Assembly: GCA_043721315.1 (NCBI GenBank) | Contig: JAYSQZ010000059.1 | Location: 1-60,080, forward strand | Direction of reading: 5' to 3' | Source of the DNA: Elstera sp043721315 | Lineage (GTDB): Bacteria > Pseudomonadota > Alphaproteobacteria > Elsterales > Elsteraceae | DNA length: 60,080 nucleotides | Position numbers and translations under genes: made by a program | Notes under the pieces: generated by a model | The model's database searches: none | Told to the model about the DNA's origin: nothing | Seen by the model: only the letters and a program-made list of their open reading frames with translations | Shown here: positions 24,421 through 33,406 of the stretch, one piece after another | Layout: each line of letters begins with the position of its first letter | How positions within the stretch are numbered: the first letter of the stretch is position 1

Positions 24421-25671
24421 ATGATTGCCCTCGCCAATGCCGATACGTCCCTAACCTGCGCCCGCGAAAAGCTGTTGGGGCCAAGTGAGGGATGGAGCCT
24501 TGCGCCCCTCGCGGAATGGCTTCTTACCGAAGGGCAGCGGGCGCACAACGCCGAAATTCTGGTCGCGGGGCTTACCGAGCGTCTCTTAGGGCTGGGGCTG
24601 CCGCTGGATCGGCTTCGCCTCTCCGTCGAAACCCTACACCCGCAGCTTATCGCTTGGTCGGTTAGTTGGTATAAGGGTCAGGGCACCAGCATTTTTCTCG
24701 CCCCGCACAGCATCAATCTGCGCCCCGACTTCAAAGGCAGCCCGATTGAGCATATCCGTACAGGAGGGGCGGAAATCCGCTATCGGCCCGCTTTGGGGTT
24801 CCTCGCCCATAATCAGCAGAGTTTTTTCGACGATCTGGTTCAGGAACAAATCAGCGATTACATCGCCTTGCCGATGGTATTTTCCAATAGCGCGCGCAAT
24901 TTCATCAGTTTCGGATCGAAAGCCGTCGAGGGTTTTAGCGAGGATGATCTTGCTAAACTGCGCGCCTTGGTGCTGTTCCTCGCGCCCCTGTTTGAAACGC
25001 TGGAGTTGCGCTTTCTGTCCAAAACCCTACTGGAAACCTATGTCGGTCCGCGTACTGCCGATAAAGTGCTGTCAGGCTCGATCAAGCGCGGCGACGGCGA
25101 GTTAATACAGGCTGTGATTTGGTACTCGGACCTGCGGAACTTCACGGGCCTTACCGAAAGCCTGCCCGCGTGCCAACTCATTGAGCTTCTCAATGAGTAT
25201 TGCGAGCACGTTGCCGCCGCAGCCGAGCCGCGCGGTGGGGAGATTCTTCAGTTTATTGGCGACGCTATTTTGATCGTTTTTGCCGCCGAGGGGGAAGACG
25301 CTCTGCGGAACGCCGCCAATAACGCCGTGGAGGCCGCGATTGACGCGTTCAGCGGCCTTGCCGTGGTGAACCACCGCCGCCAACGCCGACAGGAACCCGC
25401 CATACGCTTCGGCGTTGGGTTGCACGTTGGCACCGTCACCCACGGCAATATCGGCTCCCCCAGCCGCCTCGGCTTTAACGTCGTCGGCGGGGCGGTGAAC
25501 AGGGCCGCGCGCCTTGAAGCGCAAACCAAGGATTTTGAGACGCCCTTGCTGTTCTCAAGCGACCTTGCCGCTCTGCTCACCCATCCCAGCCGCAAGCTCG
25601 GGGAGGTGCCGATGCGCGGGCTGAAAGGGCTGCACGCCGTTCATGCTTTGGAGCCATCAATTGAGACTTAA
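24421..25671 (+). CDS. class III adenylate/guanylate cyclase with N-terminal sensor-like domain
   Basis: This is a 416-residue soluble protein. Residues about 1-205 form an uncharacterised sensory region. The cyclase homology domain (about 225-400) has metal aspartates D237 (WYSDLRNFT) and D281 (FIGDAILIVF), 44 residues apart, and transition-state residues N360 and R364 (VNRAARLE). The substrate-selecting positions appear to be Q277, in place of the usual Lys, and N353, in place of the usual Asp or Thr. It would make cAMP, perhaps with relaxed base choice. It is a single gene; the ribosome-binding site is AAGGAAG. Confidence 0.9.
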   Translation: MIALANADTSLTCAREKLLGPSEGWSLAPLAEWLLTEGQRAHNAEILVAGLTERLLGLGLPLDRLRLSVETLHPQLIAWSVSWYKGQGTSIFLAPHSINLRPDFKGSPIEHIRTGGAEIRYRPALGFLAHNQQSFFDDLVQEQISDYIALPMVFSNSARNFISFGSKAVEGFSEDDLAKLRALVLFLAPLFETLELRFLSKTLLETYVGPRTADKVLSGSIKRGDGELIQAVIWYSDLRNFTGLTESLPACQLIELLNEYCEHVAAAAEPRGGEILQFIGDAILIVFAAEGEDALRNAANNAVEAAIDAFSGLAVVNHRRQRRQEPAIRFGVGLHVGTVTHGNIGSPSRLGFNVVGGAVNRAARLEAQTKDFETPLLFSSDLAALLTHPSRKLGEVPMRGLKGLHAVHALEPSIET

Positions 25672-25786
25672 GATTAAGTAAATTAGGTAATACGCTGTTA
25701 TTAAACAAAATATCTTGACGCGCATCGGTACCAAGCGCAGTGTTCCTTCACGGCGGCAGTTACGCCGCCCCGCCACGGAGGAAAAC

Positions 25787-26002
25787 ATGGCTGAGCATAT
25801 CGTCTACACTGTAGAAGCGCGCAGTCGGACCGGAGCGGATAAGCGATTTGGGGTTTTCATGGACCGTCGGACAGCAGAATGCTGGACCAAGAAATTGGGC
25901 GATGACGTTGATACCGTGATTACCGAGTCCTATCTGTGGGACCGACGCCACAATCACAATCTCGGGGCCGGTCTCGGCGTTCAAGCACCGATCCACATTT
26001 AG
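25787..26002 (+). CDS. hypothetical protein, 71 residues
   Basis: The start at 25787 follows GGAGG closely, so it is favoured over an in-frame ATG at 25715 that lies before the ribosome-binding site. The sequence has an alternating beta-like first part (HIVYTVEARSRTGADKRFGVFMDRR), a helix with Trp and Cys, then WDRRHNHNLGAGLGVQAP. No signal peptide or known motif is visible. It is followed by a cluster of hairpins and the second copy of the 107-bp repeat. Function unknown. Confidence 0.7.
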   Translation: MAEHIVYTVEARSRTGADKRFGVFMDRRTAECWTKKLGDDVDTVITESYLWDRRHNHNLGAGLGVQAPIHI

Positions 26003-26017
26003 AGTATTTTGTTTAGA

Positions 26018-26103
26018 AAATCCTGAACGGGTGGCCCCACCCGCTCAGGATTTACTTGAGTATTCGGGGCCTTTCGCGAACGGGATTTCACTCCCTGCCC
26101 CGA
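26018..26103. repeat. two hairpins related to the intergenic repeat
   Basis: The first hairpin pairs AAATCCTGA (26018-26026) with TCAGGATTT (26045-26053), with an inner GGGTGG/CCACCC stem. Its right side (CCACCCGCTCAGGATTTAC) resembles the right part of the 48-base block of the 107-bp repeat, so this could be an older, diverged relative. The second hairpin pairs TCGGGGC (26064-26070) with GCCCCGA (26097-26103). Neither is followed by a T-run. Confidence 0.55.
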
Positions 26104-26104
26104 C

Positions 26105-26211
26105 TAGAGCCTTTATCGTTCACATTCGTTCACGATAAAGGCTCTAGTATCTTATTTTATTTAGCAAATGCGTCGTCGCGGGTGATCCCACCCGCTCGGG
26201 ATTTGCTCTAA
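26105..26211. repeat. 107-bp composite hairpin repeat, copy 2
   Basis: The hairpin has perfect 15-base arms TAGAGCCTTTATCGT (26105-26119) / ACGATAAAGGCTCTA (26132-26146). The 17-base AT-rich spacer is 26147-26163. The 48-base block is 26164-26211, with an inner perfect stem GCGGGTG-ATCC-CACCCGC. Component lengths of 42, 17 and 48 equal those of copy 1 (9632-9738). Relative to copy 1 the hairpin arms show a compensated G-C to C-G swap. Confidence 0.82.
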
Positions 26212-26245
26212 AGCGGGCCAATCTCTTCGATTGGTCCGCTTTTTC
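26212..26245 (+). terminator. rho-independent terminator
   Basis: Twelve-pair stem AGCGGGCCAATC (26212-26223) / GATTGGTCCGCT (26229-26240), with one G-T wobble and a five-base loop, followed by TTTTT (26240-26244). It directly abuts the 107-bp repeat and can end the transcript of the 71-residue protein gene. Confidence 0.82.
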
Positions 26246-26272
26246 TATGCCTGAAATCAAACAGTAGAGGGG

Positions 26273-26569
26273 TTAAGACGCGAGCCTAAGCGCCGTTATT
26301 GTCGTAGTGCTGGGGTCTTTCACCAGTCCATCGACGACAAGGTTTACCCCCAACTCCCCAATGGAGCCTACGCCATTGGAGGTTGCGAGCTTTTCCATCT
26401 TTTCTTTGAGATTGATGGCGGCAGAGGCTTGGTTAGCGTGGGCGATAGCGCGGTGTTCGCCTGCCGAGGTTTTTAGAAAAATTTCGACAACATTCTTGCC
26501 ATCCGAGCCAATGCGCGCCCGAATTTCCTTGATTGTGCCTGTAATGCTGTGATGCTCGACGCCGGTCAA
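26273..26569 (-). CDS. hypothetical protein, 98 residues
   Basis: No family is recognised. The N-terminal half is strand-rich (SITGTIKEIRARIG, NVVEIFLKTSAGEHRAIAH) and could be a small beta-barrel (OB-like) fold; the second half has a helix (INLKEKMEKLATSNG) and a final strand (LRLAS). There is no signal peptide or membrane segment. Start ATG at 26569; the gene lies between the terminator at 26212-26245 and a 272-base divergent spacer shared with the pentapeptide-repeat gene. Codon use looks like the chromosome. Confidence 0.65.
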   Translation of the reverse strand: MTGVEHHSITGTIKEIRARIGSDGKNVVEIFLKTSAGEHRAIAHANQASAAINLKEKMEKLATSNGVGSIGELGVNLVVDGLVKDPSTTTITALRLAS

Positions 26570-26841
26570 GTCGCAGCCCTTCCCTGAAATATACCCCGAA
26601 CAGAATAGCGTAAACTTCAGAAGTTCCTAGCAAAACTTATAATGCCCCCCTGCGGAGATTTTACACAGGAAAGCTATGCAAATGGCTTTCACGCCAATTC
26701 GCACTCAGGGCTTTGAGGGTTGTTAGAAGAGCGATATACTCAGCCTCCAAGCGGTAACAGGCTGGACAGCGCAGCACGGTTTCGGCTTTGCTGGTTCTAT
26801 GGTTTGTAACCGAAACATTCGTTTTTGGCTGAGAGATTAAG

Positions 26842-28152
26842 ATGGCCGCCCCCCTCCAGCGCCGGGTCTTTGACCAAGCGACCCTTAATCATTTTCTCGA
26901 TCTTTACGAGCGCTCCACCCGTGGCCCTGCTTTTGCGGAGCGCCCGAGCTTTTTGGCGTGCGATTTTTCGGGACTCGATTTCTCTGGGCGCGATCTCACC
27001 AACTTCAGCGCCATCGGTTGCCGCTTCGTTAACGCCGATTTGTCGCGCTCTAACCTTAGCTTCGCCAACCTCTATGCCGCCGATTTGCGCGGGGCGATTC
27101 TGAAGAACGTCGATTTCACCCGTGCCGATTTGCGCGGGGCCTGCCTGCGCTCTGCCGATCTTGGCGGGGCGAACTTGCAAGAGGCGTCGCTGGAGCGTGG
27201 TGCGCTGTTTTTCGCCTCTATTGACGGCGGTTTCCGCGACACGGCGGTTCCAGTGAAAAGCGCCTATTATCGGCAGATTCATCACCTTGCGCCGGAGCCT
27301 ATCCGCGATACAGATATGCGCGGCGTTATTCTGGAACATGCTGATATTTCCGATAGCGACCTGTCGTTTACCGATCTCACGGGGGCGAACCTGACCGGGG
27401 CGAACCTCACCCGCTCTAATCTAACTGGCGCGCGCTTTTTCGGGGCGAATTTGACCGGCGCGAAGTTGCAAGGGGCCAAGCTGCGCCAAACCAACTTCGT
27501 GACCGCCATTTACGACAGCAGCCAGTTTAAGGACTGCGACATCTCCGGCACCGTGTTCCCGCGTGAGATGCAGAATTTCGATTCAGAGTTTCCGCGTATG
27601 CTCGCCCGCCACACCCGCTGGGTGCAGTCGTTGGGGCTAGACGGTGAACGGCTTGATTTTACCATGATAGATCTCCGCAGCAAAAAGTTCGATGGCCTCG
27701 ATTTGTCGGCGGCGGTGTTCACGCTCGCTCTGCTCGATGAAGCCAGTTTTGTCGGCTGCTACATGGCGATGGCGGAACTCAACGGCGTTAGCGCCCGCAA
27801 AGGCTGTTTCGATAAAGCCGATTTGCGCGGCGCAAACCTAACGCGCGGTAACTTTACGCTGGCGAGCTTCCAGGGCGCAAATCTTGGCATGATGGATATT
27901 GCAGGGATGCACCCGATGAGCGTGCCCACCCGCCTCACGCAATCGTGCATCATGGCCGCAAACTTCGATAACGCCGTGCTGACCGGGGCCGATTTGGAGC
28001 TGGCTGACGCCACGGAAGCACGCTTCACGTCGGCCAATCTTGCAGGCTCGGTGCTAATCAACACTTACTGCTACGGCGCAAATTTTCGCGGCACAAATTT
28101 CGACAATGCCGTGCTAACCCACGTACGCGGGTTGGAGTTTTCGCTAACCTAG
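26842..28152 (+). CDS. pentapeptide repeat protein
   Basis: In 436 residues there are three stretches of A(D/N)LxX pentapeptide repeats: about 38-130 (LACDFSGLDFSGRDL, ADLRGAILKNVDFTRADLRG), 155-240 (DLTGANLTGANLTRSNLTGA) and 330-430 (ADLRGANLTRGNF, ATEARFTSANLAGSV). These fold as right-handed quadrilateral beta-helices. A non-repeat block lies between them (about 240-320). Some pentapeptide proteins mimic DNA and protect gyrase, others act in membranes or effectors; nothing here decides. There is no signal peptide. It is a single gene, convergent with the HTH gene. Confidence 0.88.
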   Translation: MAAPLQRRVFDQATLNHFLDLYERSTRGPAFAERPSFLACDFSGLDFSGRDLTNFSAIGCRFVNADLSRSNLSFANLYAADLRGAILKNVDFTRADLRGACLRSADLGGANLQEASLERGALFFASIDGGFRDTAVPVKSAYYRQIHHLAPEPIRDTDMRGVILEHADISDSDLSFTDLTGANLTGANLTRSNLTGARFFGANLTGAKLQGAKLRQTNFVTAIYDSSQFKDCDISGTVFPREMQNFDSEFPRMLARHTRWVQSLGLDGERLDFTMIDLRSKKFDGLDLSAAVFTLALLDEASFVGCYMAMAELNGVSARKGCFDKADLRGANLTRGNFTLASFQGANLGMMDIAGMHPMSVPTRLTQSCIMAANFDNAVLTGADLELADATEARFTSANLAGSVLINTYCYGANFRGTNFDNAVLTHVRGLEFSLT

Positions 28153-28172
28153 GGCAGAAGCCGCACACTGTG

Positions 28173-28562
28173 TCAACTGAGCGGCGGCGGTGCAAGATCG
28201 TCCAGAGACACGCCCAAAACGCGGGCCACAGCCCGAAGGGTGCCTACGGTACCCTCACGCTGCCCGGTTTCGATTTGCGAGAGGTAGCCTGCCGAAATCC
28301 CAGCAGTGTCCGCCAACCGCGACGCGCTCAGCCCGCGTGCCTCGCGCCACACGCGGATAGGGTTTTCCCCCGCCAGCAGGCGGGTGGTGATCTCGAAAGG
28401 TACTAATTCATCTTCGCCTGCATCCAGGCGCTGACGGGCACGGTCGTAAGCCACCGTGTCGCGGACCATTTCAACAGCTTCACACAAAGCTTCAAAGGCA
28501 GCTTCGGGAAGGATCGCTAGGCGACCGTTCGGCGTGTCGATGTACTGCACGGTGATATCCAT
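28173..28562 (-). CDS. XRE-family helix-turn-helix regulator
   Basis: Residues about 68-125 of this 129-residue protein form a Cro/CI-type HTH (PIRVWREARGLSASRLADTAGISAGYLSQIETGQREGTVGTLRAVARVLGVSLDDLAP). The N-terminal part (MDITVQYIDTPNGRLAILPEAAFEAL, VAYDRARQRLDAGEDELVP) resembles antitoxins of type II systems, in which the gene normally follows or precedes a RelE-like toxin. No toxin gene is adjacent. It lies 48 bases downstream of dnaE on the same strand, and is convergent with the pentapeptide-repeat gene. Confidence 0.85.
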   Translation of the reverse strand: MDITVQYIDTPNGRLAILPEAAFEALCEAVEMVRDTVAYDRARQRLDAGEDELVPFEITTRLLAGENPIRVWREARGLSASRLADTAGISAGYLSQIETGQREGTVGTLRAVARVLGVSLDDLAPPPLS

Positions 28563-28610
28563 GAGTGTCTTTCCTTAGTCGTATATTTCGCTTGCGGGGC
28601 ACATGGCAGC

Positions 28611-31600
28611 CTAAAGCTCCTCCACATCCACCACACCGGAAAGCGATTTTACCATTGCGCGCAAGGCGGGGGTAACGGCGAAGCCCCCGCTCAGCGGAAC
28701 TTCCACGTCGCAGCCTTCAAGATCGAGCAGGACTGAAATCCGCCCGCGCCCGCGATACTGCTCGCCCGTGCCGCGCAAGATTTTTTGAAGATCGCCAATC
28801 GGCGACTCATCCGCCAGATAAATCCGCATCCCGGAAACAGTGCTTTCAGTGGCAGCATCGAGCAGGCCAACCTGCTGGGCCAGCAGCTTCACCCCTTCAC
28901 CGTCCAACCGCGCTTCCACATGCAAGAGCAACGGCTTATTAACGTCGAGTATCTCGCGGGAAACGGCCAAAACTTCCGAGAACAGCGTCACTTCATAGGA
29001 GCCGCTGGCATCCGAAAGCTGCACGAAGGCCACGCGGCTACCGCGCGCTGTGGTGATCTCCCGGCGACTGAGGACGATTCCGGCGACCTTCACCCGCTGC
29101 GGCTCGCCGGGACGGACTTTATGGGTGAAATCGGCGGCGCGGGTCACGCCCAAGCGTTTTAACGCGCGCTCGTACACATCGAGCGGATGGGCTGAAAGGT
29201 AGAAACCCACCGCGTCGAACTCTTTTTGAAGCCGCTCGTGAGGTGCGAAATCCGTTACCGTCGATAGCGGGAGTGGCGGCGCTTCAACCCCGGCATCGCC
29301 GCCACCGAATAGGCTCACCTGATTGCTCGCCTTCTCCTCAGTCAAAAGCTGGGCGTGACGCATGATCGGCTCTGCGGCCCCAAACACGCGCGCGCGGTTT
29401 TTATCGAGACTGTCGAAGCCCCCCGCGAGGGCCAGATTTTCGATCTGACGTTTGTTCACCGTCTTGGGATCGAGCCGGGCAGCAAAATCTTGCAAGGAGC
29501 GGAACGGCCCACCCTTAGCGCGTTCCGCAACCAGCGCCTTCATCGCTTGATCGCCAACATTCTTAACGGCGGCCAGGGCATAGCGCACCGCCGTCTTGCC
29601 ATCGGGCAGGGTTTCCACCGAAAAATCGGGGGCGGAAGCGTTCACGTCCGGCCCCAGGAGCGAGATGTTCAAGCGGCTGAGTTCTTGGCGGAATATGTTC
29701 AGCTTATCGGTATTACTCATGTCGAAAGTCATCGACGCGGCGAAGAACTCCACCGGGTAATTGGCCTTCAGATAGGCGGTTTGGTAGGAAACCAGCGCAT
29801 AGGCTGCCGCGTGGCTTTTGTTGAAGCCATAGCCCGCAAATTTCTCAACCTGATCAAAGATTTCCGAGGCTTTCTTCGGATCGACGTTATTCGCCTTCGC
29901 CCCATTGCAAAAGGTTTCGCGCTGGGCGTCCATCTCCGCCTTGATCTTCTTGCCCATTGCCCGGCGCAGCAAATCTGCCCCGCCGAGCGTGTAGCCCGAC
30001 AGTACCTGAGCAATCTGCATCACCTGTTCTTGGTAAATGGCGATGCCGAAGGTTTCCTTCAGCGTGCCCTCCAGCAGCGGGTGCAGATAATCCGGCTTTT
30101 CTCGCCCGTGTTTGCGGTTGATGTAGCTTGGAATATTATCCATCGGGCCGGGGCGATAGAGGGCGACGACGGCGATAAGGTCTTCAATGCGGTCAGGGCG
30201 CAGGTTCCGTAACACGTCGCGCATCCCAGAGCTTTCAAGCTGGAACACGCCGGTCGCATCACCCCGGCTCAGCATCTTATAGGTTTTCTCATCATCGAGC
30301 GGCAGCAGGTCGAGGTTAATCGTAATGCCACGTTGTTGAAGTAACTCCACCGCGCGCACCAGCACGGTGAGGGTTTTCAGGCCGAGAAAATCGAACTTTA
30401 CCAGCCCTGCCAACTCGACATATTTCATATTGAACTGGGTCACGGGCATCGTGGAGCGCGGATCGCGGTACAGCGGCACCAACTCTTCCAAGGGCCTGTC
30501 GCCGATCACGACGCCAGCGGCGTGGGTGGAGGCGTGACGGTATAGCCCTTCCAGCTTTTGCCCAATGGCGAGCAGGCGCGCGACTTGCTCATCCTCATCG
30601 CGCATTTTCTGGAACTGCGCGTCGCCCTTAATCGCCTCTTCCAGCGTCACCGGGTTGGCGGGGTTGTTCGGCACCATTTTGCAGATGCGGTCCACCTGCC
30701 CATAGGGCATCGCCAGCACGCGCCCGACATCGCGTAGCACTGCGCGGGCTTGCAGTTTTCCGAAGGTGATGATCTGAGCCACCCGGTCGTGGCCATATTT
30801 ATCCTGCACGTAGCGGATCACCTGGTCCCGCCGTTCCTGGCAGAAGTCTATATCAAAATCGGGCATGGAAACGCGCTCAGGGTTCAAAAACCGCTCGAAC
30901 AGCAGCCCGAACCGCAAGGGGTCGAGATCCGTGATCGTGAGCGCCCAAGCGACCACCGAACCCGCACCCGAACCGCGCCCCGGCCCGACCGGAATCCCCT
31001 GATCTTTCGCCCATTTGATAAAATCGGCAACAATCAAGAAGTAGCCGGGGAAACCCATATTGATGATCACGTCAAGCTCGAACGTCAGCCGCGCCTCGTA
31101 AGGTTTGGCGATAGCGGCTTGGGTTTCGGCGTCCATCTCCGGGGCGACAATGCCCGCCGCGAGACGCTTTTTCAGCCCCGCCGCCGCCATCACGCGCAAC
31201 TCGGCAGGCTCGTCGCGCCCCGCCCCGGTCGAGAAAGCCGGAAGAATTGGTTTGCGGAAGGGCGCTGAAACCGAACAGCGCTGGGCAATAACAGCGGTAT
31301 TCAGAATAGCTTCCGGCAGATCGGCGAATAGTGCAGTCATTTGCGCGCCGGTCTTAAAATAATGCTCCGGCGTTAGGCGGCGACGGTCGGCGACCTCTAG
31401 CGTTACCCCACCGGCAATGCACAGCAGCACATCATGCGCCTCAAACATCGACGGGCCGGAAAAATAAACATCATTGGTCGCGACCAGCGGAATATCCTGA
31501 GCATAGGCGAATTCCAGCAACCCAGGCTCCACTGCCGCCTCGCGCGGGTCACCGTGGCGCTGGAGTTCGATATAGAGCCTGTCGCCGAAAACGTGCTTAA

Positions 31601-32090
31601 GCCGCATCACTGCCGCCTCCGCCGCCTCCCGCTGGCCCTCGTTCAACAAACGCCCAACAAGACCCGTTACCCCGCCAGTTAGGCAGATCAGCCCCGCCGC
31701 GTGGTCCGCGACGAGATCGAGCGTAACCTGCGGCACCTCGTGGCTTTCGGTTTTAAGGAAGGCGTGGGAGACCAGTTTCAGCAGGTTTTCGTAGCCGCCA
31801 ATATTCTGGCACAGCAAGAGCAACGGATCGGGGGCGAGCGGCAGGCCGGGGCGCGTGGCGCCATCAGTGCGGCGCACGTGCAATATCGCGCCCAAGATCG
31901 GCTGAACCCCGGCATCGCTGGCGGTTTGGGAAAACTCAATCGCACCGAACAGATTACCCGTATCGGTTACAGCCACGGCGGGCATTTTTGCCGCCACCGT
32001 GAGCTTGACCAACTCCTTCATCTTGATCGCCCCTTCCGACAAGGAATAGGCCGAATGGGCGCGGAGATGGATAAAGGGGCTATCAGTCAT
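28611..32090 (-). CDS. dnaE: DNA polymerase III alpha subunit
   Basis: This is the replicative polymerase, 1159 residues, of the DnaE1 type. The PHP domain begins at the N-terminus (HLRAHSAYSLSEGAIKMKEL). The polymerase core includes GPGRGSGAGSVVAWAL and the catalytic PDFDIDFCQERRDQVI, followed by GYGFNKSHAAAYALVSYQTA. Next come the tandem helix-hairpin-helix region, an OB domain (VKVAGIVLSRREITTARGSRVAFVQLSD) and a C-terminal tail that binds tau. Length is normal. Divergent from ribA; the intergenic distance to the ribA start is about 155 bases. Confidence 0.97.
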   Translation of the reverse strand: MTDSPFIHLRAHSAYSLSEGAIKMKELVKLTVAAKMPAVAVTDTGNLFGAIEFSQTASDAGVQPILGAILHVRRTDGATRPGLPLAPDPLLLLCQNIGGYENLLKLVSHAFLKTESHEVPQVTLDLVADHAAGLICLTGGVTGLVGRLLNEGQREAAEAAVMRLKHVFGDRLYIELQRHGDPREAAVEPGLLEFAYAQDIPLVATNDVYFSGPSMFEAHDVLLCIAGGVTLEVADRRRLTPEHYFKTGAQMTALFADLPEAILNTAVIAQRCSVSAPFRKPILPAFSTGAGRDEPAELRVMAAAGLKKRLAAGIVAPEMDAETQAAIAKPYEARLTFELDVIINMGFPGYFLIVADFIKWAKDQGIPVGPGRGSGAGSVVAWALTITDLDPLRFGLLFERFLNPERVSMPDFDIDFCQERRDQVIRYVQDKYGHDRVAQIITFGKLQARAVLRDVGRVLAMPYGQVDRICKMVPNNPANPVTLEEAIKGDAQFQKMRDEDEQVARLLAIGQKLEGLYRHASTHAAGVVIGDRPLEELVPLYRDPRSTMPVTQFNMKYVELAGLVKFDFLGLKTLTVLVRAVELLQQRGITINLDLLPLDDEKTYKMLSRGDATGVFQLESSGMRDVLRNLRPDRIEDLIAVVALYRPGPMDNIPSYINRKHGREKPDYLHPLLEGTLKETFGIAIYQEQVMQIAQVLSGYTLGGADLLRRAMGKKIKAEMDAQRETFCNGAKANNVDPKKASEIFDQVEKFAGYGFNKSHAAAYALVSYQTAYLKANYPVEFFAASMTFDMSNTDKLNIFRQELSRLNISLLGPDVNASAPDFSVETLPDGKTAVRYALAAVKNVGDQAMKALVAERAKGGPFRSLQDFAARLDPKTVNKRQIENLALAGGFDSLDKNRARVFGAAEPIMRHAQLLTEEKASNQVSLFGGGDAGVEAPPLPLSTVTDFAPHERLQKEFDAVGFYLSAHPLDVYERALKRLGVTRAADFTHKVRPGEPQRVKVAGIVLSRREITTARGSRVAFVQLSDASGSYEVTLFSEVLAVSREILDVNKPLLLHVEARLDGEGVKLLAQQVGLLDAATESTVSGMRIYLADESPIGDLQKILRGTGEQYRGRGRISVLLDLEGCDVEVPLSGGFAVTPALRAMVKSLSGVVDVEEL

Positions 32091-32245
32091 GCACAGAGTG
32101 TAATCCAGCCACCCCGCATCTGCGTATAGGATTCAGACGTAAGATGAGTGGCAGCCCTTGTTGGGGGCACCGCGCCTTGTTATCTGTGTCCCTAGGGGTT
32201 GTCGCCGTTCTGCGGCTCAAGCCCCACCAGAAAGGAATAGCGAAA

Positions 32246-33406
32246 GTGCAGCGCATCCTGCTCGCCGATTTTCAGGTTCCGATGACAGACAGCGCCCGCC
32301 CCGGTCTTAGCGCCTCCCTCGCGGATAGGTTGACCGTGGAACGCGCCGTATCGGATTTGCGCCGCGCCACCCCGGTTATTTTAACCGATGCCGGGCAAAC
32401 TTGGCTGGTGCTTTCGACCGAGGCCGCCAGTGCCGGGGCAATGGTGGAGCTTATCCCAGAGGGCGCACTGCTAACCCTGGTGATGACCGCCAACCGCGCC
32501 GAAGCCCTGGGCCTGGTTATTGATGAAGAGCCGGGGGCCTTGATCGCTCGCCGCCTGCGCTCCGCCTATGAGACTGGTCTTGCCGACCCAACCCATCCCG
32601 CAGGCTCCGGCGCGCCCGGTGCAATGCCGCTCACCATCGACGCGCCAACCCCCTTGGTGGCCGATGCCGCTATTCGGCTTATGAAGGCCGGGCAGTTGCT
32701 GCCTGCCGCCCTGCTGGTGCCCCTCGCCGCCCCGATTGACGGCCTTATTAGTCTGCCGCGCGACCAAGTGCTGAATGCCACGCTTCAGGGCCAGCCGCGT
32801 CTCCGCCGCCTGTCGGACGCGCGGGTGCCGCTGACCGGGGCCGAGAAAACCCGCATTGTGTCCTTCCGTGATCAAGTGACCGGCATTGATCATCTGGCGC
32901 TGTTGATTGGCGATCCGTTGACGCAAGACGCGCCCTTGGTGCGCCTGCATTCTTCCTGCATCACAGGCGACCTGCTCGGCTCGTTGCGCTGCGACTGCGG
33001 CGAGCAGTTGCGTGGCGCGATTGTGACGATGAACGCCGCCGGCGGCGGTATTTTGTTGTATTTGCAGCAGGAAGGGCGCGGCATCGGTATCGTCAACAAA
33101 CTGCGGGCTTATGCGTTGCAAGATGGTGGCATGGATACGGTCGATGCCAACACCACGCTCGGGTTCGAGAACGACGAGCGCGATTTTTCGCTCGCCGCTG
33201 AAATGCTCAGGCAACTCGACGTTCCGGCCATTCGCCTCTTAACGAATAATCCGCGCAAAGTGGGGCATCTGGCCGGGTTCGGTATTGAAGTGCGGGAGCG
33301 CGTGCAACACGCCTTCCCCGGCAATCCCCATAACCGCCGCTATCTTGCGGCCAAAGCCAGTAAGGCCGGTCATCTGCTGCCAGCGGAAGACGATAGCGCG
33401 CGCTGA
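32246..33406 (+). CDS. ribA: GTP cyclohydrolase II with N-terminal extension
   Basis: The enzyme catalyses the first step of riboflavin synthesis. The C-terminal half holds the RibA core: zinc cysteines in LHSSCITGDLLGSLRCDCGEQLR and the catalytic LYLQQEGRGIGIVNKLRAYALQD stretch, then TVDANTTLGFENDERDF. The first 180 residues form an extra domain resembling a degenerate RibB (DHBP synthase); its catalytic loop is not recognisable. GTG at 32246, behind AAAGGA, is the chosen start; ATG 32282 is possible, while one at 32144 would add an unlikely N-terminus. The 3' end overlaps the Fe-S scaffold gene by 37 bases. Confidence 0.88.
   Translation: MQRILLADFQVPMTDSARPGLSASLADRLTVERAVSDLRRATPVILTDAGQTWLVLSTEAASAGAMVELIPEGALLTLVMTANRAEALGLVIDEEPGALIARRLRSAYETGLADPTHPAGSGAPGAMPLTIDAPTPLVADAAIRLMKAGQLLPAALLVPLAAPIDGLISLPRDQVLNATLQGQPRLRRLSDARVPLTGAEKTRIVSFRDQVTGIDHLALLIGDPLTQDAPLVRLHSSCITGDLLGSLRCDCGEQLRGAIVTMNAAGGGILLYLQQEGRGIGIVNKLRAYALQDGGMDTVDANTTLGFENDERDFSLAAEMLRQLDVPAIRLLTNNPRKVGHLAGFGIEVRERVQHAFPGNPHNRRYLAAKASKAGHLLPAEDDSAR

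Noticed and set aside
29355..30212. 285-residue plus-strand ORF within dnaE
   Set aside because: It is the reverse of conserved polymerase codons, with no family-like sequence of its own.
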